Origin: Agriotes lineatus
Taxonomy: Eukaryota; Arthropoda; Insecta; Coleoptera; Elateridae
Reading direction: 5' to 3'
NCBI GenBank assembly: GCA_940337035.1
Contig: CALNHX010005807.1
Coordinates: forward strand, 1 to 64,000
DNA length: 64,000 nt
A program made the translations under genes and the position numbers. Below, in pieces: positions 47,036-59,350 of this stretch. Within the stretch, counting starts at the first letter, position 1, and each line of letters opens with the position of its first letter. Below the pieces are notes generated by a model that was given only the letters and a program-made list of their open reading frames with translations, was not told where the DNA came from and did no database searches.

Positions 47036-50000
47036 CCGGGTTAAGTATTGATTCCGACCGGTTTCAGATCGTAACACTGTACTTTCCCTGTACCATGTCA
47101 AATAGCACGTCGTTATTAATTATGGACCACATTTTCTAACTCTTCTTCTGTGCTGAGCGTTGTTAAGTCCAATGAACTCATGCAACACGTTCGGTGTTTA
47201 TGAATGATCCTTCGTCCAGTACCATGCGCTGTATCGGACTATGACTTATTGATGGATGTCCTAAAGTGGACTAAACACAGACGCAGGGTTTTCAGCCACG
47301 AATTCTTCTTCTGCTCAGGGCACGCTTGCCGCTAACATTCTTCTGCATAATGATTAGCTTTAGGATTTTCACTGTGGTGGTGATCTCATCTTTTTTTACT
47401 TTTTTGGCGTTACAAAGTTTAGCTGCTAAAAGATAATAAATTTGAATAATCACAAAAACCTGATAGTTAGGCAACTTAAAGTACTTAGGAGAAATACAGG
47501 TTGCAGAATCATCATCTAGTTCTTTTTGAATTAAAATAGATGGCTAGTTAGAATATTTTGATATTAATAATAAAAGAGAAACCACTTCCTGTTTTGAATA
47601 AAACGCAGAGTGAGCCTTCATAGAGTCCAGCAAAAATTAAATTAAGAACTAAATCTCAGCATAAACGGATACAAAATAAGAAACTTTGCAATTGTAAAGT
47701 TATAACTGATATAATTCTACAGTATATTAAGAAATAATGATTTTTCAGGCAAATAGAATTGATTCATTGGGGTTTCTTACTAGAAAAGCGGTTACTAATT
47801 AACTGGTATGTAAATCAATAGGGCAATCCATGCATATCTTAATAGAGAATGTCTTTGGTTTAGCTTTTTGCTTCCCCTGTTATCCTTGCTTTCTAAGAGC
47901 AACAGGACATTATGATCCGGTGGAATAGTCACCTAAAGTCGCATTGAAACCTTTCTGAAGGGCCTAACACACAAGGGAAGACTATGTTAGATCAACGTTA
48001 ATTTTTGTTAGAAAATCCTCACCAGAAAGTCACTGCATTGGTTTGGCGATGGGAGTCGTTCCAGTTAAATAGAATTCAACTCGATGGGCAAGACAACAAT
48101 TCCTGGCATTATGGGATCACCTGTGTTTAGTTAGGTTAGTCCTAAAACCTTAGGAAAGCTATATAAACTGTTTAATTAATTCATAACTCAAAATATGTCA
48201 AGTTACCAGTTTAAAATGGGCATATGGTATTTAATCTACAGTCAATAACGTCATATTAATATAATAAGAAAATGTAATTACCTTTTCGGTGGCCAGGTCA
48301 AAATCCAGGTTATAAATGTAGACGTCAAAAGAAGAGGGGTTTAATGTTATACCGCAGGTATCTGTCAAATAATGGGCATTTCTTATAGTTTAGTAGTGTG
48401 AATTGAGTTAGATGAGAAATCACTTAACAGCATTCATTAAAGATATAAATAGGTTAAGAGGGTATAAAGAGCTCTTTAGATTTATCTTACCTAAAGGTGT
48501 CGAATTTCCACAAAAGAAAGAAAACATTTCCATAAAACTAATGGTGGATTAACCAATTATTTTTCAGAATTCATGTGCCTTTTAACTGTGTTTGCCCCCA
48601 ATTTTAATTTGTCATAAAAACTGTTTTAAAAATATTCTGAAAAAGCTATATTAAAATAGCAAAACGTAACGTTGAAATGATTTGTTTTATTTGAAAATTT
48701 ATATTGGACATGTTTTGACACAACTAATAAGCTTGCGTTTAGTAACGTAAATTAAAACAACAAAATCAGTTGAAAAAACTCTTCTACCGAAGAAATATGA
48801 CATGTAATGTCGTGTTTTTCACACTTTAATAATAAACGATATGTATTGAACTGGTAATATAATTGATAGCGCCGTATGGCTAAATGAAAATGTTCTTTTA
48901 AAATGAATATAAACATTTAACAGTTATGCTATCCTTTAATAATTTATCAATCACACTACTGAATTCTTTTACTCCGACTAGCCATTAGGTTCGCAACACT
49001 CTAAGCCCAGGGTTAAGTTTCTACACAGTTGAACATTTACGCGATTGTATGATATATGCACCAGTGTGGCTTCTCAATAAAATTTTAACCTCAAATAATG
49101 GTAGCGAAACGACAGAGAATTTTGTGTTCACTTTTACTTTTAATCCAAGCAAGTTAATGATAATTACGTCACAGGTAAATAACAATGAAAATAAATGCAA
49201 CTCCGTAACTATGCAAACCTGTTTATCGGTAACCAGGGTCGACGTTTGATCTAACGGTGTCTCCATCCGAATTTTAAAAGGACGCGAACCTGCTCCAGAA
49301 CCTTTTTGGGCTCCCAGATGCTTGTAACTGCTTTGAATGCGCCTTTTTCTTTCACTCTGCCCCGTTGTCTGCTCTCTGGAACCGCTTTGTACGAAGGTGC
49401 CGGAATCTCCCTCGACTGAGATGATTGGGTATCCTGCCTTGCTGCTTGCCTGCCTTTGCTAATACTCCCAATGTTTTTGCTAATTATCGTATCTGCTCTC
49501 AGGCTTGGGTTGCTGCTCCAAATCGTCGCTGCTTTTCTCCAAATCGTGGCTAGGTGTCGAAGTCTGGAGTTTTGCTACTCCAATCTTGATTATAACTGAT
49601 TACCGAAAACACTGCACATACACAAACTAGCCCTCGTCTGGATAACAATAATACAACCAGTTGGAACTCAAAAGGAGTTTAATTACACGAAGATTTATAA
49701 CAATTTTTTTTTTGGAAGCCAGCACAGAAACTTCCACTTGGCTTCGCTTGGGCGAGCTTCTTTTGTTCTTATTCTAAGCGTTGCTTAGTAACCTACTATA
49801 TTCTATTATTTTAGAGTACACATACTTGATCCTATAAATTTGTTTTAATTCACATAATTTTCACTTTTCTGGTTTTATTAAGCACTCTCACTCTTAAATT
49901 GCTAACGTTACATGATGCTTTATACAGGTTGCTTTGTGCGCTTCGGCACGTTACAAAATTTATTCACTGTATCATTACTCGTAACTTCATTGACCACCAG

Positions 50001-50475
50001 CCTATCATGTCGCTGTGATACAACTTAACTACACTTTTTCTTTGTGACGCTTCGCCACCCTTTTGATTAACACAATCTGATTAGCATGTTTACGTTACTT
50101 CAAATATCTCAGCATTTACCAAAATTATAGTAGCACTTATCATATTACATCATAACATTGAATTAAGTTAAACGAAACCCTGCCGATATCGTTCTTCGGA
50201 ACCTATTTGCTATTCTTAGTCTGAGTAAATTATAAATTACTTGTCAATTACGGTTTAAAAATGTACCAATGCTTGATCCTAATAATATTTCTATCTGTAG
50301 CGATTAATAAAGTACCAATCCTGTTCATGATTGATTTCCATTCCAACTAATAACGAAGCCAGAATTGCCATAGGTAGCATACCATCTTAGTATGTGTTCT
50401 TGTATAAAGCGAAGCTCGCTGTATTTAGATAGGATCAATAGCATTTAACTAATATTAAATTTTTCATATTTGCAG

Positions 50476-50681
50476 GCGGTGCCGGGACGAACATAACCTT
50501 GCAATGCGTCGAAAAGAGCACCGGAAATGAGTGCGACCCCCCTACGGACAGCTATCAAGTGACCTATTGCACCATGTGCCAGGAAGACCTGTGTAATGGC
50601 GATTCCAGGATTGCAGCCAGCTTGGTGGCCGTTTTTGCGCCAACTTTGCTTTATTTAGCAGTAAGATTTAATGATATGTAA
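50476..50681 (+). CDS. Ly6/uPAR three-finger protein D, exon 3
   Basis: Follows acceptor TTTGCAG and completes the split codon S64. It encodes GAGTNITLQCVEKSTGNEC, then YQVTYCTMCQEDLCN, the Ly6 signature ending, then RIAASLVAVFAPTLLYLAVR as a GPI-anchor signal, with stop at 50679-50681. The phase and the cysteine count (five in exon 2, five here) fit exons 1-2 at 34172-34512, and no other partner exon lies nearby on this strand. That pairing across 16 kb is an inference from phase, cysteine pattern and order; a transcript would settle it. Confidence 0.85.
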
Positions 50682-50826
50682 GCGCAGTTATGCGTCGCAA
50701 CTTTGTACCTTTTTAGTACCTCAACATTCCTTCTACGTGTACCTCTAGGCGATTTTTTATTTATTGTGTAAATATGCAGCTATTAAGCAGTTTTTGTTGA
50801 GTTATTTCATAGTTTAATTGTTGAGA

Positions 50827-50832
50827 AATAAA
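50827..50832 (+). terminator. Polyadenylation signal of gene D
   Basis: AATAAA followed by GTCTTGTG lies 146 bases after the stop codon of exon 3, the first such hexamer on this strand. Confidence 0.55.
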
Positions 50833-50839
50833 GTCTTGT

Positions 50840-52075
50840 GTAGACGTATTACTGTTGTTGTTATTAAAATGGTGTGCGGAATGATGTGATTGCGAATACT
50901 TTGCACTTAAACGTTGTACGTTGAAAATAACATAATCATCCATGCCCAAAAAAATGGAAAACAATGATATTAAACTAAAATATGTTAAGTTGATTAACGT
51001 CTTGTAAAATCGCAAGCTATCATAAATCCATTGTCATTAATCATATCCACTTTCACATAATTGTTTAATTACAAAATATGTAACAATAGCACCAATTACA
51101 GGATAAGTAGTGACAACATTCGGTTTTAAACGTTTTAATTAAACATAGTTAACAGTTAATTAAGAAATGTGAAAAAATCATATGAAATTCCGACGCTAAT
51201 TATAAGTCGCAGAATCGTCTTAAAATTAAGATTGAAACGAACATTACTCAGAAGCTATCATCACAAGACCAGAAAGCACAAGAAAAATTAATGTGAATAA
51301 TAAATGTTATGGAAGAAACTACATTTAAAAAATGTTTTTGAATCAATTTCCTCCTTTTTAGACATATTAACATAGTGGAAAAAGAAATGAAATTAATATC
51401 ACAATTGAAAGTTATAAACGAAATCGTACAAACTCAATACTAATTGTAGATACTTAAAATTTTAGAAAAACCTTACTCTGAATTGTAATTTATTAGAAAC
51501 TAGTCTTCAACACATGACCCAGAGAAATGTGTAGAAATCGATATTCCGGCTAAATGCTGTAAAGTGCTGTAAACGTAAAACGAACACCCTAAGATAAAAC
51601 CTTAATAGACTACAAAAGTACACTTCAGAAAACACCGTCAGGTCTTAGGTTACACAAAAAGTAGGTAATTTGTTAAAAAAAAATACTAAAGCTATCTGTG
51701 CAAACTGGGCGAACAATAAACACTAAGTTTTTGTATAAAAATCCGTCGAAAGTGTTTAAGAAACTACGTTGCGGCTGAATATTATAATTAAACAAAGTTT
51801 AGGAAACTAGAAAAGCAAACAACTTTTTTAAAAGCAGATTTTCCCATATTGATTGTATTAAACACCGAATACAAACATATTTTAACAAATTTAAAATTTA
51901 TTAAATAATATAGATTTTATAATGCAGGAAAAATAAAAAGAAATCAATATAAAATCAAGTAAAATTAACTGAAATAATTGCAGAAGTAACTTGTTTAACT
52001 CAAAAAAATTGAATTGGATATCAAATAAACTATATTTTTGGATCAAGCTATTTTTATTATTACCTATTTATTGAA
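50840..52075. other. No recognisable gene
   Basis: Very AT-rich, no exon, no repeat with a second copy in the window. Confidence 0.4.
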
Positions 52076-52870
52076 ATACTAGCTAACCCGGCAAACGTTG
52101 TTCTGCCCAAAAATAATTTGTCTCTGAAACCCCGTTTCACCACTACATAGTTTTAATTTTATGTCATGTCCACCGTCTTAGACCTAAAAATAAATGCCAT
52201 TTTCGCAATCAAAGTCCCAAAAAACCTCAATAACGACACCCATATCGATTTTTAGGCTTATTTACCCCATTTCACCCCCTAAGGGGTTGATTTTCGCCAA
52301 AAAAACGAAATTGCTTATTTATTTTTAGAAGTACTCCTACGAAGTTTCAAGTCGAAATGTCTATTTAATATTATTTTTCCATACAAAATTGGAACCCTCA
52401 TTTGACCCCTTTAGGGGTTGAATTTTAAAATATCCTTCCTTATTCCTTGTATACATCATAGCTGTGACGTACCCGGCGCTGTCCCGGGCATAATATTACG
52501 TGAACCTATGCGTGTATGTTTTAAAACATGACTTTTCCATTGTTCTAGTCCGGTTTTTCCATCCTGAAAAAAATCGAATTTTTCCTAAATTTTTGAATTT
52601 TCCGAGTTTTCCACTCCGACTTTCCCATTTTTCTCTTCGAAAGGCCATTCAGAAACGAAAACATACGAAATCCCAAACAAAAATATCATACAAAATCATC
52701 TTTTTGATTTTCCGAATTTTCCGACTTTTCCGGTGGATTTTCCAAAATTTTCTTTCATACAAACCTTGTCTTGATAATTACGAACACAACAACAAAAAAT
52801 TAGTCAAATCGGTCGAGCAGTTCTCCAGTGATGATGTAATATACATGCAGCAATTGATTTTTATTTATAT
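52076..52870. repeat. Dispersed insect repeat (CCCGGCAAACGTTG... to ...TTTATATAGAT)
   Basis: Begins CTAACCCGGCAAACGTTGTT, contains paired CACCCCCTAAGGGGTTG and GACCCCTTTAGGGGTTG segments, and ends AAATCGGTCGAGCAGTTCTC followed by TTTTTATTTATATAGAT. I recognise both ends as parts of a repeat common in insect genomes but cannot name its class securely. The 156-codon frame across its right part (52500-52970) is not a gene. Confidence 0.5.
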
Positions 52871-54105
52871 AGATGGCAGAGATCAGCTAATAGAACAATT
52901 CCAAAAACTTATTCAAAAAATCATAACCTATCACAAGATGTCCGACAGCATCAATGTTATTGACGTTTAAAAAAGGAGACAAAAACATTCCAAAAACTAC
53001 AACCTCCTTACTACAATCCTTAAATCAACAACAAATGTAATAACTAACACAATCAACTCAGAAATTACATTGGTAGATGAACAACATGGATTTAGATCAT
53101 GTAGATCCTGTTATGACCCAGTTTTAATAAGAGAAAATCACTAGAATACAACAAACCTGCTTTTTACTACTTTATTGACCTACAGAAAGCATTCGATTTT
53201 GTGCAACTAAAAGATGCAACAGATGTATTATAGAAAAGTCAAATACCAGGACCACTTATAAAAACAGTTAAAAATAGGTATATTACCAACAATACCCTAC
53301 AAGCTCGAATAAATGGAACATTAACGAGTCCCACCCAGTAGAGAAAGGATTTCAACATGGGGATTCTGTACGTCTTCTTTTATTTAACATCGTCATAGAC
53401 AAAATAGTAAATAACGTCAAAGATAAAAAAGGTTATAGAATGGGCGATGAGAAGATTACCACAATTCGTTATGCTGACGATGTTGTGCTTCTATCGGAAA
53501 ATGAAGCTGGTAAGAAGTTCAATATAACTATTTCAATAGAAAAAATTGTAATCTCTCACTAACCAATGAAATATAAACTCGAAGTAGAAGGAAAAGTAAT
53601 TCAGCAGGTAGTGGAATTTAGCTATCTCGGTGTTCTGACAAACAATTATTGAATTAGAGAAAAAGAAATTAAACAAGTATCGAAAGTAACAGAAATAGTA
53701 TGCTGCCTGAATGACACAATATGGCGAAACAAGCGTATAGAGAGGGAAGCAAAATCAAAAATTTACAAAGCTAGAGTAAGACCTATATTAACATAGACAG
53801 CAAAAACGAGGCCGGATACAACAAAAGCAAGGCAGATGTTAGAAAAAAACAGAAATCAAAGTCAGGAAAAACACTGTATGATAGAGATCGGAGTGAAGAT
53901 TGAAATTAATGAAACACACATATTAGCAGAATGGAGGATAGTAGAACAGTGAAAATTGGAAGAGACAAGTCACCAAGAGGCAGAAGGACTGTTGGAAGGC
54001 CAAGAAAAAGATGGTGCGACAACTCAGATGCGAAATGAGGATGGACCGAAGTAGGAACAGGCGCAAGCCTACATAGAAGTAGGAAGAAGAAGAAGCAGAA
54101 GTCAT
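52868..54105 (+). pseudogene. LINE with RT palm and C-terminus, 5' truncated, decayed
   Basis: In order: QLIEQFQKLIQKI, FKKGDKN, LVDEQHGFRSCRSC (about 53070), FIDLQKAFDFVQL-like palm box A (about 53175), ITTIRYADDVVLLSEN with the catalytic YADD (about 53460), VEFSYLGVLTNN (about 53610), YKARVRPILT, and KIGRDKSPRGRRTVGRPRKR plus RWCDN (about 53970). It ends in a GGAAGAAGAAGAAG tail near 54095. Frames are broken by small indels and stops. It begins exactly where the preceding repeat ends. Confidence 0.8.
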
Positions 54106-55130
54106 TCTTTTTCTTAAAATTTAGATGAGACAATGCTTTGCAAATGTTGATGAAGAGAAGAAAACAAAGCAACCCAAATCCTTGCCAAACAAAAAAAAAT
54201 ACATGAAGCAGTGGAAGGAAGAAAAACAAAAGAAGAAATAAATGTAAATACTGAGTAAAACAAACAAATATCCTTAGTGGATGAGAGAAACAAAGCTTAC
54301 TGGAAGAATAAACATTTTAAAAAAATTATCTAATTTGAAACAAGCCAAGCAAGAGAGACGATTGATAACGTTAGTGAAAAGGGCCAACAGGGAAAGAGAA
54401 TAATGCATCGAACATAAAGGGGAAACACTTAATGAAACTGACAACCAAAGAAGAATAAAAATAATTAGAAGCAATTGAAAAACGACAAATAATATTACTG
54501 AGTATGCCAGATAAAAGCTATAGACATAAGTTGTAACTAAATAATGAGAATATCTGAAGAATAAAAGTAGCGAGGGGGTGACAAATTTAAAATAACGAAG
54601 AAAACATTAAGAATTGAAACAAAAAACGAAAAGATTGTGTTTAATGTGCTAAAGCAGTTGATAACAGAAAAATTAAAGGAAGAAATAATAAATACGAACA
54701 CAGAAAGAAATAAATAATACTCAGAAGAGATAATAAAGGTTGTAAGCAAAAATTAGAAATACCGCGATAATTAACTGAAGATAATAGCAACCAAAAAAGA
54801 GAGACAAGATGTATTGAAGTAGCTAAGGTATTACTGTCAAATTAATCAAGATTTAAAGCACGAATCTTAATGCAGACCAAATAGTCACACCAAGAATTAT
54901 TATTGACTAATGTGTGGAACAACAAACAGAATTACACATAGGAGTTATAGACTATGGGTCAGCGTTTGATAAGTTAGGCAGAACGAAAATGTGGACATAA
55001 CATGTATGAGACGTATGTATGCATGTATTGTATTATCGGTGCTTTAAGCGTTTGCATCTGGCGGTACAATACTCACTTGCTCCGGATTCGGGATACAACG
55101 TTGGAGCGCGCCTTTTGTGCTTGCGCAGCA
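54106..55130. other. A-rich sequence, no recognisable gene
   Basis: Strongly purine-rich on the plus strand, so long pyrimidine-coded minus-strand frames (53906-54749) are composition artefacts. It may be further decayed LINE. Confidence 0.4.
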
Positions 55131-55137
55131 ATCATTG

Positions 55138-55361
55138 TGTGAGGTGTATTTCATGGTGATGTATCGACCTTGTTACTCTATCTCTTAGGTCTGTGGTTTT
55201 GAATAGAGCACAGTTAATTTGGTGCCCAACTGTGAATGGTCTCACCGAGCCCGATTCCAATCGCCAAAGCTGCGAAAAAATTCCGGCCCCCACGGGATTA
55301 GAACCGAGGACTTGCTTAATGCAAGCCAAGCTCCTACCCAACTGTGCTACGCGGCTATGTA
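55138..55361 (-). mobile_element. tRNA-derived SINE
   Basis: On the minus strand GCCGCGTAGCACAGTTGGGT supplies a box A region (55352-55330). A tRNA-like anticodon arm (CTTGGCTTGCATTAAGCAAG) follows, then a box B, GGTTCTAATCCC (55305-55294). A non-tRNA body of about 150 bases comes next. The acceptor stem does not pair, so this is a SINE head rather than a working tRNA gene. Confidence 0.75.
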
Positions 55362-55799
55362 TGAGCAGTATAGAGCAAGAATAGTACAAAATGGAATTAT
55401 ATAGAAAACGATTAGTATAAATTATGAAAAGGACAATAATTAATAACAACAAAGGTGTACATAAACCTACTTAGGTAGCGTTATAACCGATAAAGTAAGT
55501 TCAGTAGGTTGAGAGGAAGACGTAGGAAAAAGAATAAACATATCAGATAATACGTCCAATCAAATGAAAACCATTTGGATATCAAAATCTTGATTGTTAA
55601 ATACAAAAATGCTCTTCTTTAATATCAACGTAAAAAGTGTGCTGCTAGTAGCGAATCTTGGGCAGCATCGAAAATCAAACCAAGGAAATTCAAATTTGAC
55701 AATAATAATAGGGGTCAACTGGCCAACTAACACAGAGAAAATTTATGACAAAAATAAAAATAAGTACCCATAGAAGCGATTATCAGAAGAAATGAATAA

Positions 55800-55960
55800 A
55801 AATAAATTGATCACACTATAAGAAAATCAAAAACAGATATAACGAAACAGGCATTGGAATATACAGTCAAACGAAGAAAAGACCAAGTAAACAATCAAAA
55901 ATATGGAAAAGGGGTACCACCGAGAGCCACAACTCAGTCAAAAAACGTGAAGTAGCGGAG
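55800..55960 (+). pseudogene. Possible LINE C-terminal debris
   Basis: TDITKQALEYTVKRRKDQ followed by a basic stretch resembles the KQALxWxPxGKRKRGRP tail of some LINEs. Short and broken. Confidence 0.25.
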
Positions 55961-55969
55961 GTGGTGTGC

Positions 55970-56830
55970 AAGTATGAAAGGGACTAAAATAACGCAAATC
56001 TGGCAAATTGCACTCTATAGATAAGGCTACAGAAACACCTAAAGGTGCCTTATGATCCTTAAAGGATTTCAAACTAATCATGACCAATCATCATCAATAG
56101 CAAAAACACTTACAGAGACAAATTATGTTATCTAGCAAATTATAAAAAGAAAAAAGAAATGTCGAAAAATAAAGAAATAATTTAAAAAATCATGTAGAGG
56201 ACAGGAACAAAACTTGTCAAACGATCATAAAATATACCTAAGAACTAAAACGTAGAAAATAAAAGCAACACTTACGGGCAACGCATTTTTATCTAATAAA
56301 TGATAAAACGAAAACGGAAAGGGAGAGATGTAAACAATGTTTTGATATTATATATATCAGGTAAAATCGATGAGGATGAAGAAAAGCAGAGAAAAACTAG
56401 GGCGATAAGAAAAATAATAGAACGATGAAGGCTAACTAAACTTTCTTAAAATTTATTTTTTACGATTCTACTGTCTACCCTCTTTACTTTTTAACTGGGT
56501 TTAGCGTGGACGTGAAAGTAACGAATATCCTATTTGAACAACTCAGTATAATTGGTTGCCTAAGTTAGACTTGTTTCTAGAACAAGAAACATTTTTTAGA
56601 ATGCCAACAGATATGGGAATTGTGTTCAGATTCTTTTATTTTTTTTTTAGTTATAGCTGGAGTACTATTCTGCAAATAAATCTCGGCACAAAATTGGAGT
56701 TAAAATGTTTAGGAAAAAAGCAATCACACAATCAAATGATGAACCGCATCCAATAGTGAGTCAAATCTATTGAAATCGTGATGTGCTGAAATTATGAGTC
56801 GATTTGAGTTCTCAATAGCTAATCGACTCG
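55970..56830. other. No recognisable gene
   Basis: AT-rich with scattered stops in all frames. Confidence 0.4.
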
Positions 56831-56919
56831 TATCCAGGGCCGTAACCAGAGGGGATCGAGGCAGGGCAAAGCCCTTCCTGCAAGAATTTTCACCCTTATT
56901 GGAACAATTTACGCGGCCC

Positions 56920-57130
56920 CATTTCTCCTTCTAATACTTACCTAGTGTTATTGCTCTATAATTGTTGGGATCCTTAAGATTACCTTCTCCATGTATTTGT
57001 AATGTTGCGTTTGCTTTCTTTCGGTAGGTATTTCATTTTCTAAGCTTCATTGCATATTTCATAAGTCCACGTTATCACTGGTTCTCCACCATGCTTTACT
57101 ATTGCGGATGTTATGTCGTCAGGAATTCAT
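56920..57130 (-). pseudogene. LINE RT fragment
   Basis: Minus strand gives DDITSAIVKHGGEPVITW and TYEICNEA, MKYLPKESKRN, then DPNNYRAITL. This is the segment of non-LTR RT before the palm (PDxIxxxxIKxGG... xxPxxW... NYRxIxLL), with one frame change. Confidence 0.6.
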
Positions 57131-57398
57131 CTTTGCCTATTATTTTTGCTACTGCTTTTTAGATCTTTTCCTCTTCTCTCTTGTTTGTGGTTACGAAATG
57201 GCAATATTTGCCAAAACAGGAATCTGATCCACCCCTGTAGTGTTCTCGGGCTGAAACTGACGTTAAACGATGCACAAGAAAACCCAATTTGCTTACACAA
57301 ATACGGACCTTATACTCACGATTAGCCAGTAAAACATACAAAACAGTGTAAATCTAAAATAACTATAGTTTAAAAACGTAATAGTCATCAAAGTCTAA

Positions 57399-57529
57399 GA
57401 TATGTTTTATCGGACCTTTTTCACTGCCTCGGGTGTTTATCACACGACGTTTCGGGAGTTTTTGATCTACTCTCCAAACGTCGTGCGATAAACACCCAAG
57501 ACAGTGGAAAAAGTCCGATAAAACATATC
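57399..57529. repeat. Large palindrome, 54-base arms
   Basis: The arms 57399-57452 and 57476-57529 are near-perfect reverse complements (outer GATATGTTTTATCGGAC, inner CACGACGTTT) around a 23-base spacer. No copy elsewhere in the window. Confidence 0.88.
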
Positions 57530-57689
57530 ATAATAGACCACTGCCAAATATTGACATCATTCAGAAAACAAATCAACGTCTAAAGCCAGCACCGCACAAT
57601 TGGCATAAGTAAACACATTCCTTAAGCAAAATTCTCACCCCGCTGTAGCGCTTGCTTATCGCTTTAAACTGTAAAAAATTTACATCAAA

Positions 57690-57965
57690 GTGGCCCGAAG
57701 ACTTGCTGAGTCGCAGGTGGGTTTGGTTCTGAGTTGCGTTATTCAAACCTTGGATGGCGCTATGCGCAGGGGAAGTCCCGTACGCTTATCGTTGATTTTA
57801 GAGTCTCAACGACGGCCGACGCTACTTCTTCGAAATGGACGAACGATTGCGCCTTTGGGTGCTCACCGGCACTCTCGAAAAATGTTCGCTGCACTTAATC
57901 GATTCGCCGTAGGCGATTTTTGCATAACGCCCTCTGAAGCTGGAGGCACTTCTGCCCTTACTTGA
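57690..57965 (+). other. GC-rich island with an unrecognised open frame
   Basis: A 91-codon frame without an ATG start runs through a locally GC-rich, CpG-containing stretch. No motif is recognised, and an overlapping frame exists on the other strand. Confidence 0.2.
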
Positions 57966-58379
57966 GGCGAACCTACGACTAACCTGTTCTCTGTAAAAAC
58001 ATCTCACTCCGAAAATACCCTAATCCGGCGACCAGGCTTGAAGGTTGCATTTATCGCGACACACAAATAAATTAAAATATACAATGCGTTCACAGCACAG
58101 ACCCGGCTCTACAAACTTTTGATTACACTAATATACAATGTTTAAATGTGTATACCAAGGCCCGCTTCAAAATCTGATATTAATATCCCCGTTTTATCGA
58201 TGATGCTTGGCATGTTCATGCTGCCCATGACATTTCATAAGATGTTTAGTAAATTATTCAATTCTCTACACTTAGTGTCAGATCTTCAAAGTTACCTATA
58301 GGCGTTTTCAAAATAACATTTTTTATATATTCCCAACAAAAATTGCATGATTCTGGAAAAAATTAGTTGGGTTCAAACT

Positions 58380-58700
58380 GATTCTGCTTATACTCGATAG
58401 TTTCGCATGCCGTATGAGCCCCATCTTGTTGGAAGAGTTCAGTTTGTAATTCATCGTTACACAGTTCATTTGAAAAGAGTCTCAATAAGTTTATGCCTCC
58501 AGTTAAGCTATTCTCAAATAAAACAGGCACGATTAATAATCGTTCTATCTACGAGTATCATGCCAATTATTTGATGGAAAAGTGTGGTTTCACGAAAAGA
58601 GCTCAGATTTTTGTCTCATATTCTATGAATTTACTTAACCATCATGATTCATCTGAGAAAAGAAGTTATATCTAAAACACCATCGTCTTCAATGTTCTAT
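58380..58700 (-). pseudogene. Mariner-like DDE transposase fragment
   Basis: The minus strand reads IVPVLFENSLTGGINLLRLF and ELFQQDGAHTACETIEY. The FQQDGAxxH motif, about 25 residues after a TGxxYLxxL-type segment, is the second catalytic Asp region of mariner-type and related insect transposases. Upstream and downstream parts are decayed or absent. Confidence 0.6.
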
Positions 58701-59139
58701 ATTAACCAACAAGAAAATTCTGCTAGTGTATAAAACATATAAATCTACGGTATTCAGACGATATGGTAATATTTTGTCTTGAATATATTGCAATAACCAC
58801 TGTGATATAAGTAAACTTGCTGGACAAACTTCTGAAATCAGACGGGAGGTGTATTTGTAGCGATTTCTCTAAAAATGTCGACGTTCTGATCATTTCGTTC
58901 TGTCTATGCAAACACATTTGCTGTGGGAGTGGCAATCAACTTACTATTCATCAAAGATTTTAGTTGCTTGCTATTTAAAAACACCGCTAAAAGAAGATAG
59001 ACAAAGGTGAAACTACATTGCTCAATCTTCGAAGAGTTCTCTGTTAACGGTGAAGAGAAGTTGAAGGATAATCAGTAAACCATCATTGACAATACTACTT
59101 AAGATTGAAAATCAATCTGCAAGACGAGAAACTTCTTCT

Positions 59140-59350
59140 TCCTCTTACATTAGGCCAGTGGCCTGTTTTTAACCTTAAAGATAGGTGGCTAGCCTTTCCC
59201 GTCGAAATAAAGGAAGAGTTCTCTTGTTAGGGGATAACGCTTACCACAGTGTTCGCGTGGTAACCGGGGATCGTACGATTTTTAAAATTATTTTAGAATG
59301 GCGGGGAATCGATCCCGGACTGACCGCCTGAGAAGCGAACATTTGCATCT
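59140..59350 (-). mobile_element. SINE with GAA-rich 3' tail
   Basis: On the minus strand a box B-like GGGATCGATTCCCC (59316-59303) follows TTCTCAGGCGGTCAGTCC. The body ends GCCACTGGCCTAATG and then a GAA-rich tail. A tail fragment of the same family lies at 17040-17085. Confidence 0.6.

Larger units (their letters stand above)
34513..50475 (+). other. Intron 2 of gene D (about 16 kb)
   Basis: Bounded by donor GTGAGT at 34513 and acceptor TTTGCAG ending at 50475. It holds a near-complete but dead Penelope-like element, at least four LINE fragments and a foldback MITE, mostly in reverse orientation to the gene. Stretches with no assignment are 38600-39120, 40090-40470, 41280-42545, 42660-43330, 43600-45040, 45200-46740 and 47040-50475. 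Confidence 0.8.

Noticed and set aside
49260..49900. LTR-like stretch on the minus strand (TAATTAAACTCCTTTTGAG)
   Set aside because: No paired LTR, primer site or coding motif; composition alone is not enough.
52500..52970. 156-codon plus-strand frame
   Set aside because: Spans the end of a dispersed repeat and the start of a LINE; only the last ~30 codons are LINE-like.
53906..54749. Hydrophobic minus-strand frames up to 107 codons
   Set aside because: Plus strand is A/G-rich, which forces Phe/Leu/Ser-rich minus translations; not genes.
55290..55361. Possible tRNA gene on the minus strand
   Set aside because: Boxes A and B are present but the acceptor stem does not pair and a SINE body follows.
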